Positions 1 to 7,463 of a stretch of DNA of 22,535 nt are shown here, piece by piece; the first letter of the stretch is position 1, and each line of letters opens with the position of its first letter. The notes below the pieces were generated by a model that had not been told where the DNA came from, ran no database searches, and saw only the letters and a list, made by a program, of their open reading frames with translations. This DNA is from JBGOTP01 sp041476545 (GTDB lineage Bacteria > Acidobacteriota > Vicinamibacteria > Vicinamibacterales > CAVVIG01), in the NCBI GenBank assembly GCA_041476545.1, contig JBGOTP010000032.1:1-22535 (forward strand), written 5' to 3'. Both the position numbers and the translations under genes were made by a program.

Positions 1-2
1 AA

Positions 3-78
3 TGGTGAGCCGGGACGGAATCGAACCGTCAACCCGCAGATTAAGAGTCTGCTGCTCTGCCAATTGAGCTACCGGCCC
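3..78 (-). tRNA. tRNA-Lys (anticodon CTT)
   Basis: Read on the minus strand it folds as a complete cloverleaf. The acceptor GGGCCGG pairs with CCGGCTC with one G-U pair, the anticodon stem GCAGA/TCTGC encloses loop CTCTTAA, and the T-arm carries GGTTCGATTCC. The anticodon CTT reads AAG lysine codons. The 3' CCA is encoded (positions 3-5). It diverges from the tRNA-Arg gene to its right. Confidence 0.96.
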
Positions 79-122
79 AATCGAGGATCGAATTGGGGAA
101 ACCGTGGCAAGCGAAAGAAGCG

Positions 123-131
123 ATTCTAGCA
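123..131 (-). promoter_or_regulatory. Possible extended -10 for tRNA-Lys
   Basis: The minus strand reads TGCTAGAAT, an extended -10 (TGn followed by TAGAAT), about 44 nt before the tRNA-Lys 5' end and within the 84-bp gap between the two divergent tRNA genes. No convincing -35 is visible, and an extended -10 would not need one. This is a motif match only. Confidence 0.35.
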
Positions 132-162
132 CAGCCGATTCGCGCTACACTCATGCCGGGGC

Positions 163-239
163 GCGCCCGTAGCTCAGATGGATAGAGCGACAGGCTTCGA
201 ACCTGTAGGCCGGGGGTTCGATCCCCTCCGGGCGCACCA
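163..239 (+). tRNA. tRNA-Arg (anticodon TCG)
   Basis: Full cloverleaf: acceptor GCGCCCG pairs with CGGGCGC, anticodon stem ACAGG/CCTGT encloses CTTCGAA, and the T-arm is GGGGGTTCGATCCCC. Anticodon TCG reads CGA and related arginine codons. CCA is encoded at 237-239. Its acceptor and D-arm are nearly identical to the tRNA-Arg(CCG) gene at 3255. Confidence 0.96.
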
Positions 240-257
240 TCTCCTCTTCGCTGCCCT

Positions 258-287
258 TCTCACTTTTTACTTCTAACTTTTCACTTC
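258..287. repeat. A/T-rich microrepeat at the protease gene end
   Basis: On the minus strand this is an imperfect repeat of roughly 10-11 nt built on AAGTGAAAAG / AAGTAAAA / AAGTGAGAAG. It starts at, and includes, the TGA stop codon of the M16 protease. Its base composition is much more AT-rich than the surroundings. No protein or strong hairpin is visible in it. Confidence 0.5.
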
Positions 288-3214
288 CCAAACACGTCCG
301 CCACCGGCGTAATCCGAATCCGGTCGGCCGCGATGTTCAGTCTCAATGCGCCGATCGTCTGATCCTCATCGAGCAACGCCTTCGGCTTCTCGCCGTCGTA
401 CCGGATGGCGGAGAACGAGTCGGCCGAGAGGGCCTGCTTCAGCGCCGTGGCATCCTTTGCGATGATGACGACCGAGAGCCGATCCGTCGGCAGGTGCTGC
501 TTGAGAGCGGCATTGACCCGATCGACCGTCAGCGCCTGGAGGGCATCGCGCATGTACTTGGTAAATTCGCCGATCTTGTAAAAGCGCGAATCGAGCGCGT
601 AGCCAAGCTGCTGGTCCTGCCTCGCGGTCATCACGTACACGTTCTTCATCAGGTAGTCGCGCGTCGTCTCGAACGCCTCCTTGGTCAGTCCGCTCTGCAC
701 CATGTCGCGGAATTCGCGGACCGCGATCCGCAACGCCATGTGCGCGTTGGCCGGCACGACGGGCCGGATCCAGATCTCGAAGAGCTGCCGGCGGCGGACA
801 ATATTTGGATCCGGAAAGAACTGGAACATGCCACGCGGAAACGCCTCGATGTACGCGTAGTCGCCGTAGTTCATGCCTCGGATTTCGCGGATGCGCTGAT
901 AGAGCTTTCCCGACGAGATCCGGTGCTCGCCGAGCCAGGCGCGCGCCACCGACAGCGCCGCGAAGTCCGGATCCCCGCGCCTGACGTCGATCGGAAAGCC
1001 CAGCGACATCGCCGTCGCCCGCGTGTCCTTCTCGATAATCTCGACCTCCACGCCCGCAAGCGCGGACGGCGTGATGCTCGGCGCCGGCGCCGCCGGGCCT
1101 TCCGGCAGCGTTGCCATGCTGGCCTGGACGAGGCGAATCAGATTGTCCGGCGCATCGCCGCTGATGCCGATCGTCAGGTTGGCTCGCGTGTACATCGTCT
1201 GTGCGAACTGCTTCACATCGTCGAGGGTGATGGCGCGGATGCCCGCAACCGTTCCGAGCGCGGGATGACCGTACGGAGTGCCTCGAAAGATATTGACCTG
1301 CAGCCGCTCCTTGCCGAGTTCCTCCTCGTTGTTGGAGCGAAGGTCCTGCACGAGCGCGTTCAGCTGCGCGTCCTTCAGCCGGCGGAAATCCTCTTCGCGG
1401 AGACCGGGACTGAGGAGCTGCGGCAGACCGATCGACAGAAAGGTCTGCCAGCGATCCTTGTGGATGACGCCCGTGAACGTCGTCATCTCCTTGTCGGTCT
1501 GGCTGCCGAACGACCCCGCCATCGGATACAGCGCCGCCTGGATCTCCTCGATCGTCAGGGCCTTCGAGCCAGCCCTCGTCATCATGGCGGCGGTGAGCGC
1601 CGCGAGGCCTTCTTTACCGGCGGGATCGTGGGCGGAGCCCACCGTGAAGAGCAGCTTGATGTTCAACTGTGGGAGGACCGACTTCTGCAATTCCAGAGGA
1701 ATGCCCCGCGCATTCGAGCGCCCGGCAGGGGTTGCCACGGTGAGCGGGGGAGGCGTCTTGCGCACATCGGCCGTCGCGGCCGCCACGGGAGGCGCGACCG
1801 TTCCGAGCGAGGGCAGGCGCTCGATGTCGGCCGGGAGCGCTCCCTGCGACAGCGTGGTCACGATCAAGCCGCTGTCGGTGAAGTATTTTCTGGCCGCGGC
1901 CTGAAGATCGGCAGGTGTGATGGCATCGATCGTCCGGAAGTAATTGTTGATCGTGTCGAACGAACGCCGGAACGAAACATATGACGCGGTGATGGACGCC
2001 ACGCGCTCCGTGCTGTCGAAGGTCCGCGCAAGACTGTACCGGCCGAACGATTTGGCATCGGCGAGCCGCGCCGGTGTCACTGTCGAGGCGCGCGCCTGCG
2101 CGATGGTCTTGAGAATCTCGTCGCGCACATATGGCACGTCGGCGGCGCGCTTGACCCTGGCGACAACCGTGAACATCGACGGGTCGACGTTCGACGGCGG
2201 ATCTGGACGCAGCGAATCCACCTTCTGCTCGGTGACGACGAGCTTCTTGTAGAGATCCGACGTGCGATCGAAGGAGAGCGCCGCGATCATCTCCATTGCG
2301 GCCGTGTCCTTGCCGTTCTCGTCGAAGGCCGGTCCGGGGAAGCCGATGGAGATGATCGGCAGCGTCTCGCTGTCCCATGGCACGTGCACGTACTTCGGAC
2401 CGTTTGGCGGCGGCTCTTTGGGAATGGCGGTCGGTGCGGCTGTGCCCGCCTGCGACGCTTTCCAGGGGCCCCAGTATTTCTCGATCATCGGCAGCACCTG
2501 CTGCGCGGTGACGTCGCCGGCGACGATGACGGTCGTGAACTGTGGACGGTACCAGCGATCGAAGAATACCTTCGAGTAGGCGTACTCGTTCGGCATGTTC
2601 TCGATGTCTTGAATGAAGCCCATCGTCGTGTGCTTGTAGGTGTGCGACTGATAGAACCGGGCGCGCTCGACTTCGGACAGCTTCTGCATCGGATCGGCGC
2701 TGTTCTTGTTGTATTCGCCGAGAATCGCCCGCGCTTCGGTCTTGAAATCGGACTCCGAGTACGACAGGTTCTGAAACATGTCGGCGTACACGCGCAGGAC
2801 GGTGTCGAGGTCCTCCTTCGCGAACGTGGCGTAGAAGTGCGTGGCGTCGTCGCCCGTGCCCGCGTTGTCGCGCGCCCCGGCTTTCGACATGACAGCCTGG
2901 AATACGTCGGGTGGCGTGTTCGGGGTGCCGCGAAACATCAGGTGCTCGAAGAAGTGGGCGAAGCCGGACTTGCCCGGCTCGACTTCATTGCGCGATCCCG
3001 TTTGAACCGGAATCTGGAGACTCACGAGATTGGGGAAGCCCGTCGGCACGACAATCACCTTCAGCCCGTTGGCGAGCGTCGTCTCGGTTGCCCTGAACGG
3101 AAGAATGTTGGGCAGCGTGTCGGCGCGTCCCGCGCGCGGAGGCGCCGGTGACTGCGCGGCAAGGGTGACGGTGGAGACCAGGGCCAGGACGGCCATTACT
3201 CGGCGTGAACGCAT
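281..3214 (-). CDS. M16 family zinc metalloprotease, two-domain, secreted
   Basis: A 977-residue protein with an N-terminal signal peptide (about residues 1-20, hydrophobic stretch followed by AAQS), so it probably acts in the periplasm or outside the cell. The inverted zinc motif HFFEH is at residues 87-91, with a further zinc-ligand candidate at E167 in the segment AILGEYNK. Two M16 units follow each other: an active one at roughly residues 40-270 with its partner half to 470, then a second, motif-less pair from about 505 to 930. This matches the pitrilysin-like layout in which only one half binds zinc. The ATG is supported by a GAGAGGGA ribosome site a few bases upstream. It is a lone gene between tRNA genes with no operon partner. 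The substrate cannot be told from sequence; members of this family degrade peptides. Its stop codon lies inside a microrepeat. Confidence 0.93.
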   Translation of the reverse strand: MRSRRVMAVLALVSTVTLAAQSPAPPRAGRADTLPNILPFRATETTLANGLKVIVVPTGFPNLVSLQIPVQTGSRNEVEPGKSGFAHFFEHLMFRGTPNTPPDVFQAVMSKAGARDNAGTGDDATHFYATFAKEDLDTVLRVYADMFQNLSYSESDFKTEARAILGEYNKNSADPMQKLSEVERARFYQSHTYKHTTMGFIQDIENMPNEYAYSKVFFDRWYRPQFTTVIVAGDVTAQQVLPMIEKYWGPWKASQAGTAAPTAIPKEPPPNGPKYVHVPWDSETLPIISIGFPGPAFDENGKDTAAMEMIAALSFDRTSDLYKKLVVTEQKVDSLRPDPPSNVDPSMFTVVARVKRAADVPYVRDEILKTIAQARASTVTPARLADAKSFGRYSLARTFDSTERVASITASYVSFRRSFDTINNYFRTIDAITPADLQAAARKYFTDSGLIVTTLSQGALPADIERLPSLGTVAPPVAAATADVRKTPPPLTVATPAGRSNARGIPLELQKSVLPQLNIKLLFTVGSAHDPAGKEGLAALTAAMMTRAGSKALTIEEIQAALYPMAGSFGSQTDKEMTTFTGVIHKDRWQTFLSIGLPQLLSPGLREEDFRRLKDAQLNALVQDLRSNNEEELGKERLQVNIFRGTPYGHPALGTVAGIRAITLDDVKQFAQTMYTRANLTIGISGDAPDNLIRLVQASMATLPEGPAAPAPSITPSALAGVEVEIIEKDTRATAMSLGFPIDVRRGDPDFAALSVARAWLGEHRISSGKLYQRIREIRGMNYGDYAYIEAFPRGMFQFFPDPNIVRRRQLFEIWIRPVVPANAHMALRIAVREFRDMVQSGLTKEAFETTRDYLMKNVYVMTARQDQQLGYALDSRFYKIGEFTKYMRDALQALTVDRVNAALKQHLPTDRLSVVIIAKDATALKQALSADSFSAIRYDGEKPKALLDEDQTIGALRLNIAADRIRITPVADVFGK

Positions 3215-3254
3215 CGTTCCCTCTCTTCTCTGAATGAGGTAGTCTAAGTCAGTT

Positions 3255-3331
3255 GCGCCCGTAGCTCAGCTGGATAGAGCGTTGGCCTCCGAAGCCAAAG
3301 GTCCCGCGTTCGAATCGCGGCGGGCGCACCA
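3255..3331 (+). tRNA. tRNA-Arg (anticodon CCG)
   Basis: Cloverleaf with acceptor GCGCCCG pairing with CGGGCGC, anticodon stem TTGGC/GCCAA around CTCCGAA, T-arm CGCGTTCGAATCGCG, and encoded CCA at 3329-3331. Anticodon CCG reads CGG. The first 27 bases differ at a single position from the tRNA-Arg(TCG) gene at 163, while the anticodon, variable and T regions differ, so the two are paralogous isoacceptors. Confidence 0.96.
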
Positions 3332-3367
3332 GCCTTCGCTCGCGACCGGTGGTCGCGAGCTTCGGCT
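3331..3367. terminator. Strong hairpin between tRNA-Arg and the ligase gene
   Basis: CTCGCGACC (3339-3347) pairs with GGTCGCGAG (3351-3359) over a 3-nt loop: a perfect 9-bp GC-rich stem, extended by AGCC/GGCT at 3331-3334 and 3364-3367 after a mismatched segment. It begins at the last base of the tRNA CCA and lies between convergent transcription units. It could terminate both or punctuate tRNA processing. There is no T-run, so intrinsic termination is not certain; a dispersed REP-like element is the alternative. Confidence 0.5.
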
Positions 3368-3389
3368 GGGCAAGCCAGGGAATTTCCCA

Positions 3390-3421
3390 ATTACCCGATT
3401 TCTCGATTACCCGATTTCTCG
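3390..3421. repeat. Perfect 16-bp tandem repeat over the ligase stop codon
   Basis: Two exact, adjacent copies of ATTACCCGATTTCTCG (3390-3405 and 3406-3421). The right copy encodes the last residues and the TAA stop of the ligase on the minus strand; the left copy is the immediate 3' flank. Since 16 is not a multiple of 3, copy-number change would alter the C-terminus only if it happened upstream of the stop. Confidence 0.85.
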
Positions 3422-5530
3422 CTTGGCATATTTCTCGAGCCTCGCCAAATTGATCCCCTTCGATTTTCTGACCGCGGACCACAGATCGCCAACGGATTGA
3501 AAGCGCGCCGGCGCCGTCGCGATCGTGAAGTCTTCGCGCCGCACGCCGTCGTGCACTTCTTTCCACGTCAACGGTGTCGACACCCCCGCGTAGTCGCTTG
3601 CCCGCGCGCTGTAGGCGGTCGCCAGCGTCTTGCCCTGAATATTCTGCAGGTAGTCGACGTAGACCGTCTTGCCACGCGCTTTGACGAAGCGCTCAACGGT
3701 GGCCTGTTTCGGATGCTTCCGGGCGACGACGGTGGCGACAATCTGGCAGAGGAGCAGACCGGCCTCGTACGGCGTCTTCGGAGGGAGCGGGAGATAGATG
3801 TGTAGGCCGTCGGCGCCGGACGTCTTGGGCACGCCGACCGCGCCGAGGTCGACGAGTTCTTCGTGAATCCAACGCGCCACATCGAGCACCTGCGGAAACG
3901 TGACCCCGTCCGACGGATCGAGATCGAGCGCCACGTAGTCGGCGCAGTCGAGCGACTGCACGCGCGAGAACCAGGGATCCTGCGAGATGGCCGCGAGCTG
4001 CGTCATGTGCAGCAGCGTGGCCAGATCGCCGCCCACAAACTGTTCGCGCGGCTCGTCGCCGACCGGAACGGTTTCCACTCGCACGCCGGCGGGAACGTGT
4101 TGCGCCCGATGCTGGTAGAAGGGCGCGCCCGCGACGCCGTTCGGATACCGCTTCATGACGAGGGGACGATCGGCGACCGCCGGCAGGATGAATGGTGCGA
4201 CCTGGGCGTAGTAGCGCAGGAGATCGCCCTTGGTGAATTTCTGTCGAGGCCAGAAGATCTTGCGGAGATTCGTGACGGACAACTGCGAGCCATCGGGCAA
4301 ATCAAGGACGCCGTCGCCGCGTCCTTTCTCGATCGCGTGGAGCTCGTCGACAATCGCCGCTGACGCGCCCGTGGTGTCTGTCTTTGACGCCTCGATCGTA
4401 GTGTCCGGCTCGATGTGGACGGTCCCTTTTCTGTGGCCCGCCTTCAGGCGGCGGACCGTTCCCTCTGTGGCGTCCGCCTTCAGGCGGACTGTAGACGTCA
4501 CCCGCGCGGTTCTCTCACGAATGATGTCGCCCGGCTTTTTGTCGTCGCGCAACCCGAGATAGACCGGATGGCGCAGATTGCCGTCGCTCGTCCACTCGGT
4601 GAACTTCACCTGCGCGACGAGTGTCGGCCGCACCCAGTGAGGCCGCTCGTTGCCGCGTGGCCGCTCTCGGAATGGGCACTTCTCCGTCTCGAGCGGCTGC
4701 AGAAGTTTCATGAGTCGCGCCAGCTCACGCTCGTCGAAGCCGGTTCCGGTATGCCCGACGCAGGTCAATAGGCGGCCTCCGCGTTGCGTGGCGTCTCGAG
4801 GCTCATACACTCCTAGCAGCAACGCGCCGAAGTGCGCACGCGTTTCCCGCGGCTCGGTCCACCCCCCGACGACGAATTCCTGTTCGTGGACGATCTTGAG
4901 CTTGCGCCAGTCGGGTGAGCGCTTGCCGGACGCGTAGCGCGAATCGGCCCGCTTGGCAATCACGCCCTCCCACCCGCTGGCCAGCGCACGCCTGTAGAGG
5001 GCGCGGCCGTCACCGTGCACGATCTCGCTCACACGGAGAAGGGGCGACCCCGTTCGGGCGAACACGCGGTCGAGGGCGGCGCGCCGCTCGACGAGCGGGA
5101 GGCCCCGAAGGTCGGCGTCGCCTTCGCGGAGCAGATCGAAGGCGATGAATGCGACGTGCGCGGGCCCCGGATCGGGTGGACGCCCCCGCGCGAGATCCGA
5201 CCGACGATGAGGGGTCCGTCCTCCGACGTTGATGCGGCCCTGGAGTTGCTGAAATCCTGCCGGGTGCCCCTTGGGATCGAGCGCCACGATCTCGCCGTCG
5301 AGGACGATCGGCGCGTTCAGTTTCTGTTGTTGCGCCCAGACCTCGAGCGCGGACGTAATCTCAGGAAACTGCCCGCCCTTCTCGTTGCCAAGACGCGACC
5401 AGAGGTGCACACGACCTCCCGCGGGTGGCACGTCGGCGATCGCGCGAATCCCGTCGTACTTGGGTTCGTACACGAGCTGCGGGTCGTCGAGCGGGGCATC
5501 CGCGAGCGATGCGAGCATCGGCTTCAGCAT
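3407..5530 (-). CDS. ligD: LigD-like ATP-dependent DNA ligase with C-terminal primase/polymerase domain
   Basis: A 707-residue protein of bacterial non-homologous end joining. The N-terminal ligase domain (about 1-310) has the adenylation motif EPKYDG with catalytic lysine K24, the motif LDGEIVALD, and the GWEGVIAKR plus DWRKLK motifs, then an OB-fold. The C-terminal LigD polymerase domain (about 410-690) has FWP..TKGDLLRYY and the catalytic DLD at 536-538. The order is ligase then polymerase, with no 3'-phosphoesterase domain. The linker, about residues 340-385, contains palindromic repeat DNA (separate entry). The ATG at 5530 is chosen because the protein begins with the family-typical LKPMLAS, and a longer reading would run into the neighbouring gene's coding region; the ribosome site is weak. 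It lies 56 bp downstream of the cyclic-di-GMP gene on the same strand and may be cotranscribed with it. Its usual partner Ku is not in the window. Confidence 0.93.
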   Translation of the reverse strand: MLKPMLASLADAPLDDPQLVYEPKYDGIRAIADVPPAGGRVHLWSRLGNEKGGQFPEITSALEVWAQQQKLNAPIVLDGEIVALDPKGHPAGFQQLQGRINVGGRTPHRRSDLARGRPPDPGPAHVAFIAFDLLREGDADLRGLPLVERRAALDRVFARTGSPLLRVSEIVHGDGRALYRRALASGWEGVIAKRADSRYASGKRSPDWRKLKIVHEQEFVVGGWTEPRETRAHFGALLLGVYEPRDATQRGGRLLTCVGHTGTGFDERELARLMKLLQPLETEKCPFRERPRGNERPHWVRPTLVAQVKFTEWTSDGNLRHPVYLGLRDDKKPGDIIRERTARVTSTVRLKADATEGTVRRLKAGHRKGTVHIEPDTTIEASKTDTTGASAAIVDELHAIEKGRGDGVLDLPDGSQLSVTNLRKIFWPRQKFTKGDLLRYYAQVAPFILPAVADRPLVMKRYPNGVAGAPFYQHRAQHVPAGVRVETVPVGDEPREQFVGGDLATLLHMTQLAAISQDPWFSRVQSLDCADYVALDLDPSDGVTFPQVLDVARWIHEELVDLGAVGVPKTSGADGLHIYLPLPPKTPYEAGLLLCQIVATVVARKHPKQATVERFVKARGKTVYVDYLQNIQGKTLATAYSARASDYAGVSTPLTWKEVHDGVRREDFTIATAPARFQSVGDLWSAVRKSKGINLARLEKYAKREIG
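4415..4492. repeat. Two REP-like palindromic copies within the ligase linker
   Basis: Two related copies spaced 34 bp: CTGTGGC at 4431 and 4465, each followed by a palindrome. The first is CCGCCTTCAGGCGG (4438-4451) and the second GTCCGCCTTCAGGCGGAC (4472-4489), the latter able to form a 7-8-bp stem with a TTCA loop. They are translated on the minus strand as VRLKADATEGTVRRLKAG. Flanking codons (EPDTT, KTDTTG) look like decayed copies of the same peptide, which I recall from other Acidobacteriota proteins. Confidence 0.75.
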
Positions 5531-5556
5531 GCGGTCTGGTCCGCGACATCGTATCA

Positions 5557-5577
5557 GGGCTGAGGGCTGAGGGCTGA
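5557..5577. repeat. Three perfect GGGCTGA tandem copies
   Basis: GGGCTGA occurs three times head to tail (5557, 5564, 5571), followed by a degenerate CAGCTGAGG. It fills most of the 56-bp gap between the end of the cyclic-di-GMP gene and the ligase start codon. No ribosome site or promoter can be made from it. Confidence 0.8.
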
Positions 5578-5586
5578 CAGCTGAGG

Positions 5587-7308
5587 TTATTGCGAGGCGT
5601 ATCGGTCCGGGAATTCGAGGCCTTCCGACAACTGGACGCTCATGCGACGCGTGGCCTTGTCGCGGTACATGCGCGCGTCGGCGTCGGCAAGCAGCGCCTC
5701 GTGCGTATCCGCGTCGTGCGGATAGATGGCGGCGCCCGCACTGACCGTGACCGTGACGGTTCTGCCGGCCCCGGCGTCGATCTCGATCTCCGCGACCCGC
5801 TGCTGCAGCTCCAGGCGTTTGGTCTCGGCCGCCTCCCGCGTGCAATCGGGCAGCACCACGATGAATTCGTCTCCCGCGTACCGCACGCAGAGATCGTACG
5901 GCCGAAGCGACGTCTGCAGGGCGGCCGCGATGTGGCGAAGCGCCGCATCGCCCACGTGGTGGCCGTAGGTATCGTTGATGGCCTTGAAGGCGTCCACATC
6001 CATGACGATGACCGCCACGTCGCTCTCGAGGCGCTCCGCGCGGGACAGTTCGCGCGAGAGGTGCACGAACATCGAGCGCCGGTTCGGGAGCGATGTCAAC
6101 GGATCGGTCAGCGAGTCTTCCTGCGTCTGCTCGAACACGATCGAGTTGTACAGGACCGCGCCGGCCTGTTCCGCCACGCGCTCGAGCAGGCGTCGATGAT
6201 CCTCCGTGTACCGATGACGCTCGGTGTCATACAGGGCCAGGCAGCCGATGAACGTGCCGTTGACGGACAGGGGACAGATGAGCGCCGACTTCAGCTCCGT
6301 CTGCACCTCGACGCCGGCGGCGTTGAACGCGATGCGCGGATCGGCGTTGACGAGCGTCTGGCCGTTGCGTGCGACCCAGCCCGCGAGTCCATCGTCTTTG
6401 TCGAGTGTCGCGTTCAGCAGCCGGGGCGCGTCAATGCCGGAGGCAAAGCGGCACTCGAGCGTGTCGCCGCCCAGTTGCTGGAGGAAGAGCGCGCATCCGG
6501 ACCACGGAATCAGCTTCGCAAGCTTGGCGGAGACGAGCGTCATCGTATCGGAGACACCCAGACATGTGCCCAGGCTCTGCGCAATGTCGTAGAGCGCGTA
6601 GATTTCGCGGTGCGCGATGGCGATGTGTTCGAACGCGCTCGACGTCCCGAGCGAGATCGAGCCCGCTGGCGTTGCTCCGGTGGCCGACCGAGACGTTCTG
6701 GCCATCGGTGTCGCGGGCGGTTCCGCCTCCGGCGATTCGGCTAGCAGGCGCGGCATGATGGCGATGAAGGTGTCGACGAGTCCCGGATCGAGGGCGCGTC
6801 CCGCCTCGTGCTTCAGCAAACCAAGGGCGGCGCTGTGACCGAGCGCTTTGTGATACGGGCGTTCCGTCGTCACGGCATCGTAGTAGTCGACAATCGTGAG
6901 AATGCGCGCGCCAACGGGAATGGCCTCGCCGGCAAGGCCCTGCGGATAACCGTGGCCGTCCCATCGCTCGTGGTGACTGAGAATGAGGGGGGCGACCGGA
7001 TAGGGAAACGGCACCGTGGCGATGATGTCGGCGCCCACCTGCGGATGGATCCGTATCTTCTGAAATTCTTCCGCCGTGAGCGGCCCGGGCTTCGAGAGAA
7101 TGTGTTCCGGCACGGCGAGCGTGCCGATGTCGTGCAGCAACGCCGCCGTCTTGACACCCTGGATGTCGGACGTTCCCAATCCGATGGCCTCCGCCAATCC
7201 GGTCGCGTAGAGCTGTACCCGACGCGCGTGCGAGTCCGCGGTCTGATACTTGGCGTCGATCGCCCGAGCGAGTGCTTCGAGGGTGGCGAGATGCAGTTCG
7301 AAGTCCAT
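5587..7308 (-). CDS. HD-GYP / GAF / GGDEF cyclic-di-GMP signalling protein
   Basis: A 573-residue cytoplasmic protein without membrane segments that carries both halves of cyclic-di-GMP turnover. The HD-GYP phosphodiesterase domain comes first (about 1-195), with HDIG at 59-62 and HHERWDGHGYPQGL at 112-125. A GAF sensor domain follows (about 225-375). A GGDEF diguanylate cyclase domain is last (about 400-550), with DPLTSLPNR at its start and AGDEF at 478-482; the A for the first G is a common active variant. The inhibitory I-site RPYD is at 469-472, exactly five residues before AGDEF. All catalytic signatures look intact, so the protein may switch between making and degrading the messenger according to a GAF ligand. 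I chose ATG at 7308; a TTG at 7320 in the same frame adds four residues, and neither has a strong ribosome site. Transcription probably starts in the AT-rich gap shared with the divergent ATPase gene. Confidence 0.92.
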   Translation of the reverse strand: MDFELHLATLEALARAIDAKYQTADSHARRVQLYATGLAEAIGLGTSDIQGVKTAALLHDIGTLAVPEHILSKPGPLTAEEFQKIRIHPQVGADIIATVPFPYPVAPLILSHHERWDGHGYPQGLAGEAIPVGARILTIVDYYDAVTTERPYHKALGHSAALGLLKHEAGRALDPGLVDTFIAIMPRLLAESPEAEPPATPMARTSRSATGATPAGSISLGTSSAFEHIAIAHREIYALYDIAQSLGTCLGVSDTMTLVSAKLAKLIPWSGCALFLQQLGGDTLECRFASGIDAPRLLNATLDKDDGLAGWVARNGQTLVNADPRIAFNAAGVEVQTELKSALICPLSVNGTFIGCLALYDTERHRYTEDHRRLLERVAEQAGAVLYNSIVFEQTQEDSLTDPLTSLPNRRSMFVHLSRELSRAERLESDVAVIVMDVDAFKAINDTYGHHVGDAALRHIAAALQTSLRPYDLCVRYAGDEFIVVLPDCTREAAETKRLELQQRVAEIEIDAGAGRTVTVTVSAGAAIYPHDADTHEALLADADARMYRDKATRRMSVQLSEGLEFPDRYASQ

Positions 7309-7339
7309 TGAGCTCAGCAAGAACTTAGCACGATGGTCG

Positions 7340-7381
7340 TCTATAGGACAATAGAGAAATATAGAGTCGTTAAGTGTCTAT
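7340..7381. promoter_or_regulatory. Operator-like array of TCTAT/ATAGA half-sites
   Basis: In the divergent gap (7309-7463) the five-base element occurs four times: TCTAT at 7340 and 7377, and its complement ATAGA at 7351 and 7361. The two inner copies are 10 bp apart, one helical turn, and the outer copies make an inverted arrangement. The region is AT-rich against a GC-rich background. It could be the control region of both divergent genes; the binding protein is unknown. Confidence 0.4.
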
Positions 7382-7463
7382 TAGTGGTGCACACGCTGTG
7401 TTATTTCGAGGCAGTTGACCATCGCTGGACTGTGTAGTTCCGCGTATAACTGTCCTTGACGCG

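Noticed and set aside
494..1984. A 496-residue open frame antisense to the M16 protease
   Set aside because: Composition is that of a reverse-strand shadow, while the opposite strand has clear zinc-protease motifs.
5531..5845. N-terminal extension of the ligase frame
   Set aside because: It overlaps the coding end of the cyclic-di-GMP gene and the GGGCTGA repeats; the family start LKPMLAS is at 5530.
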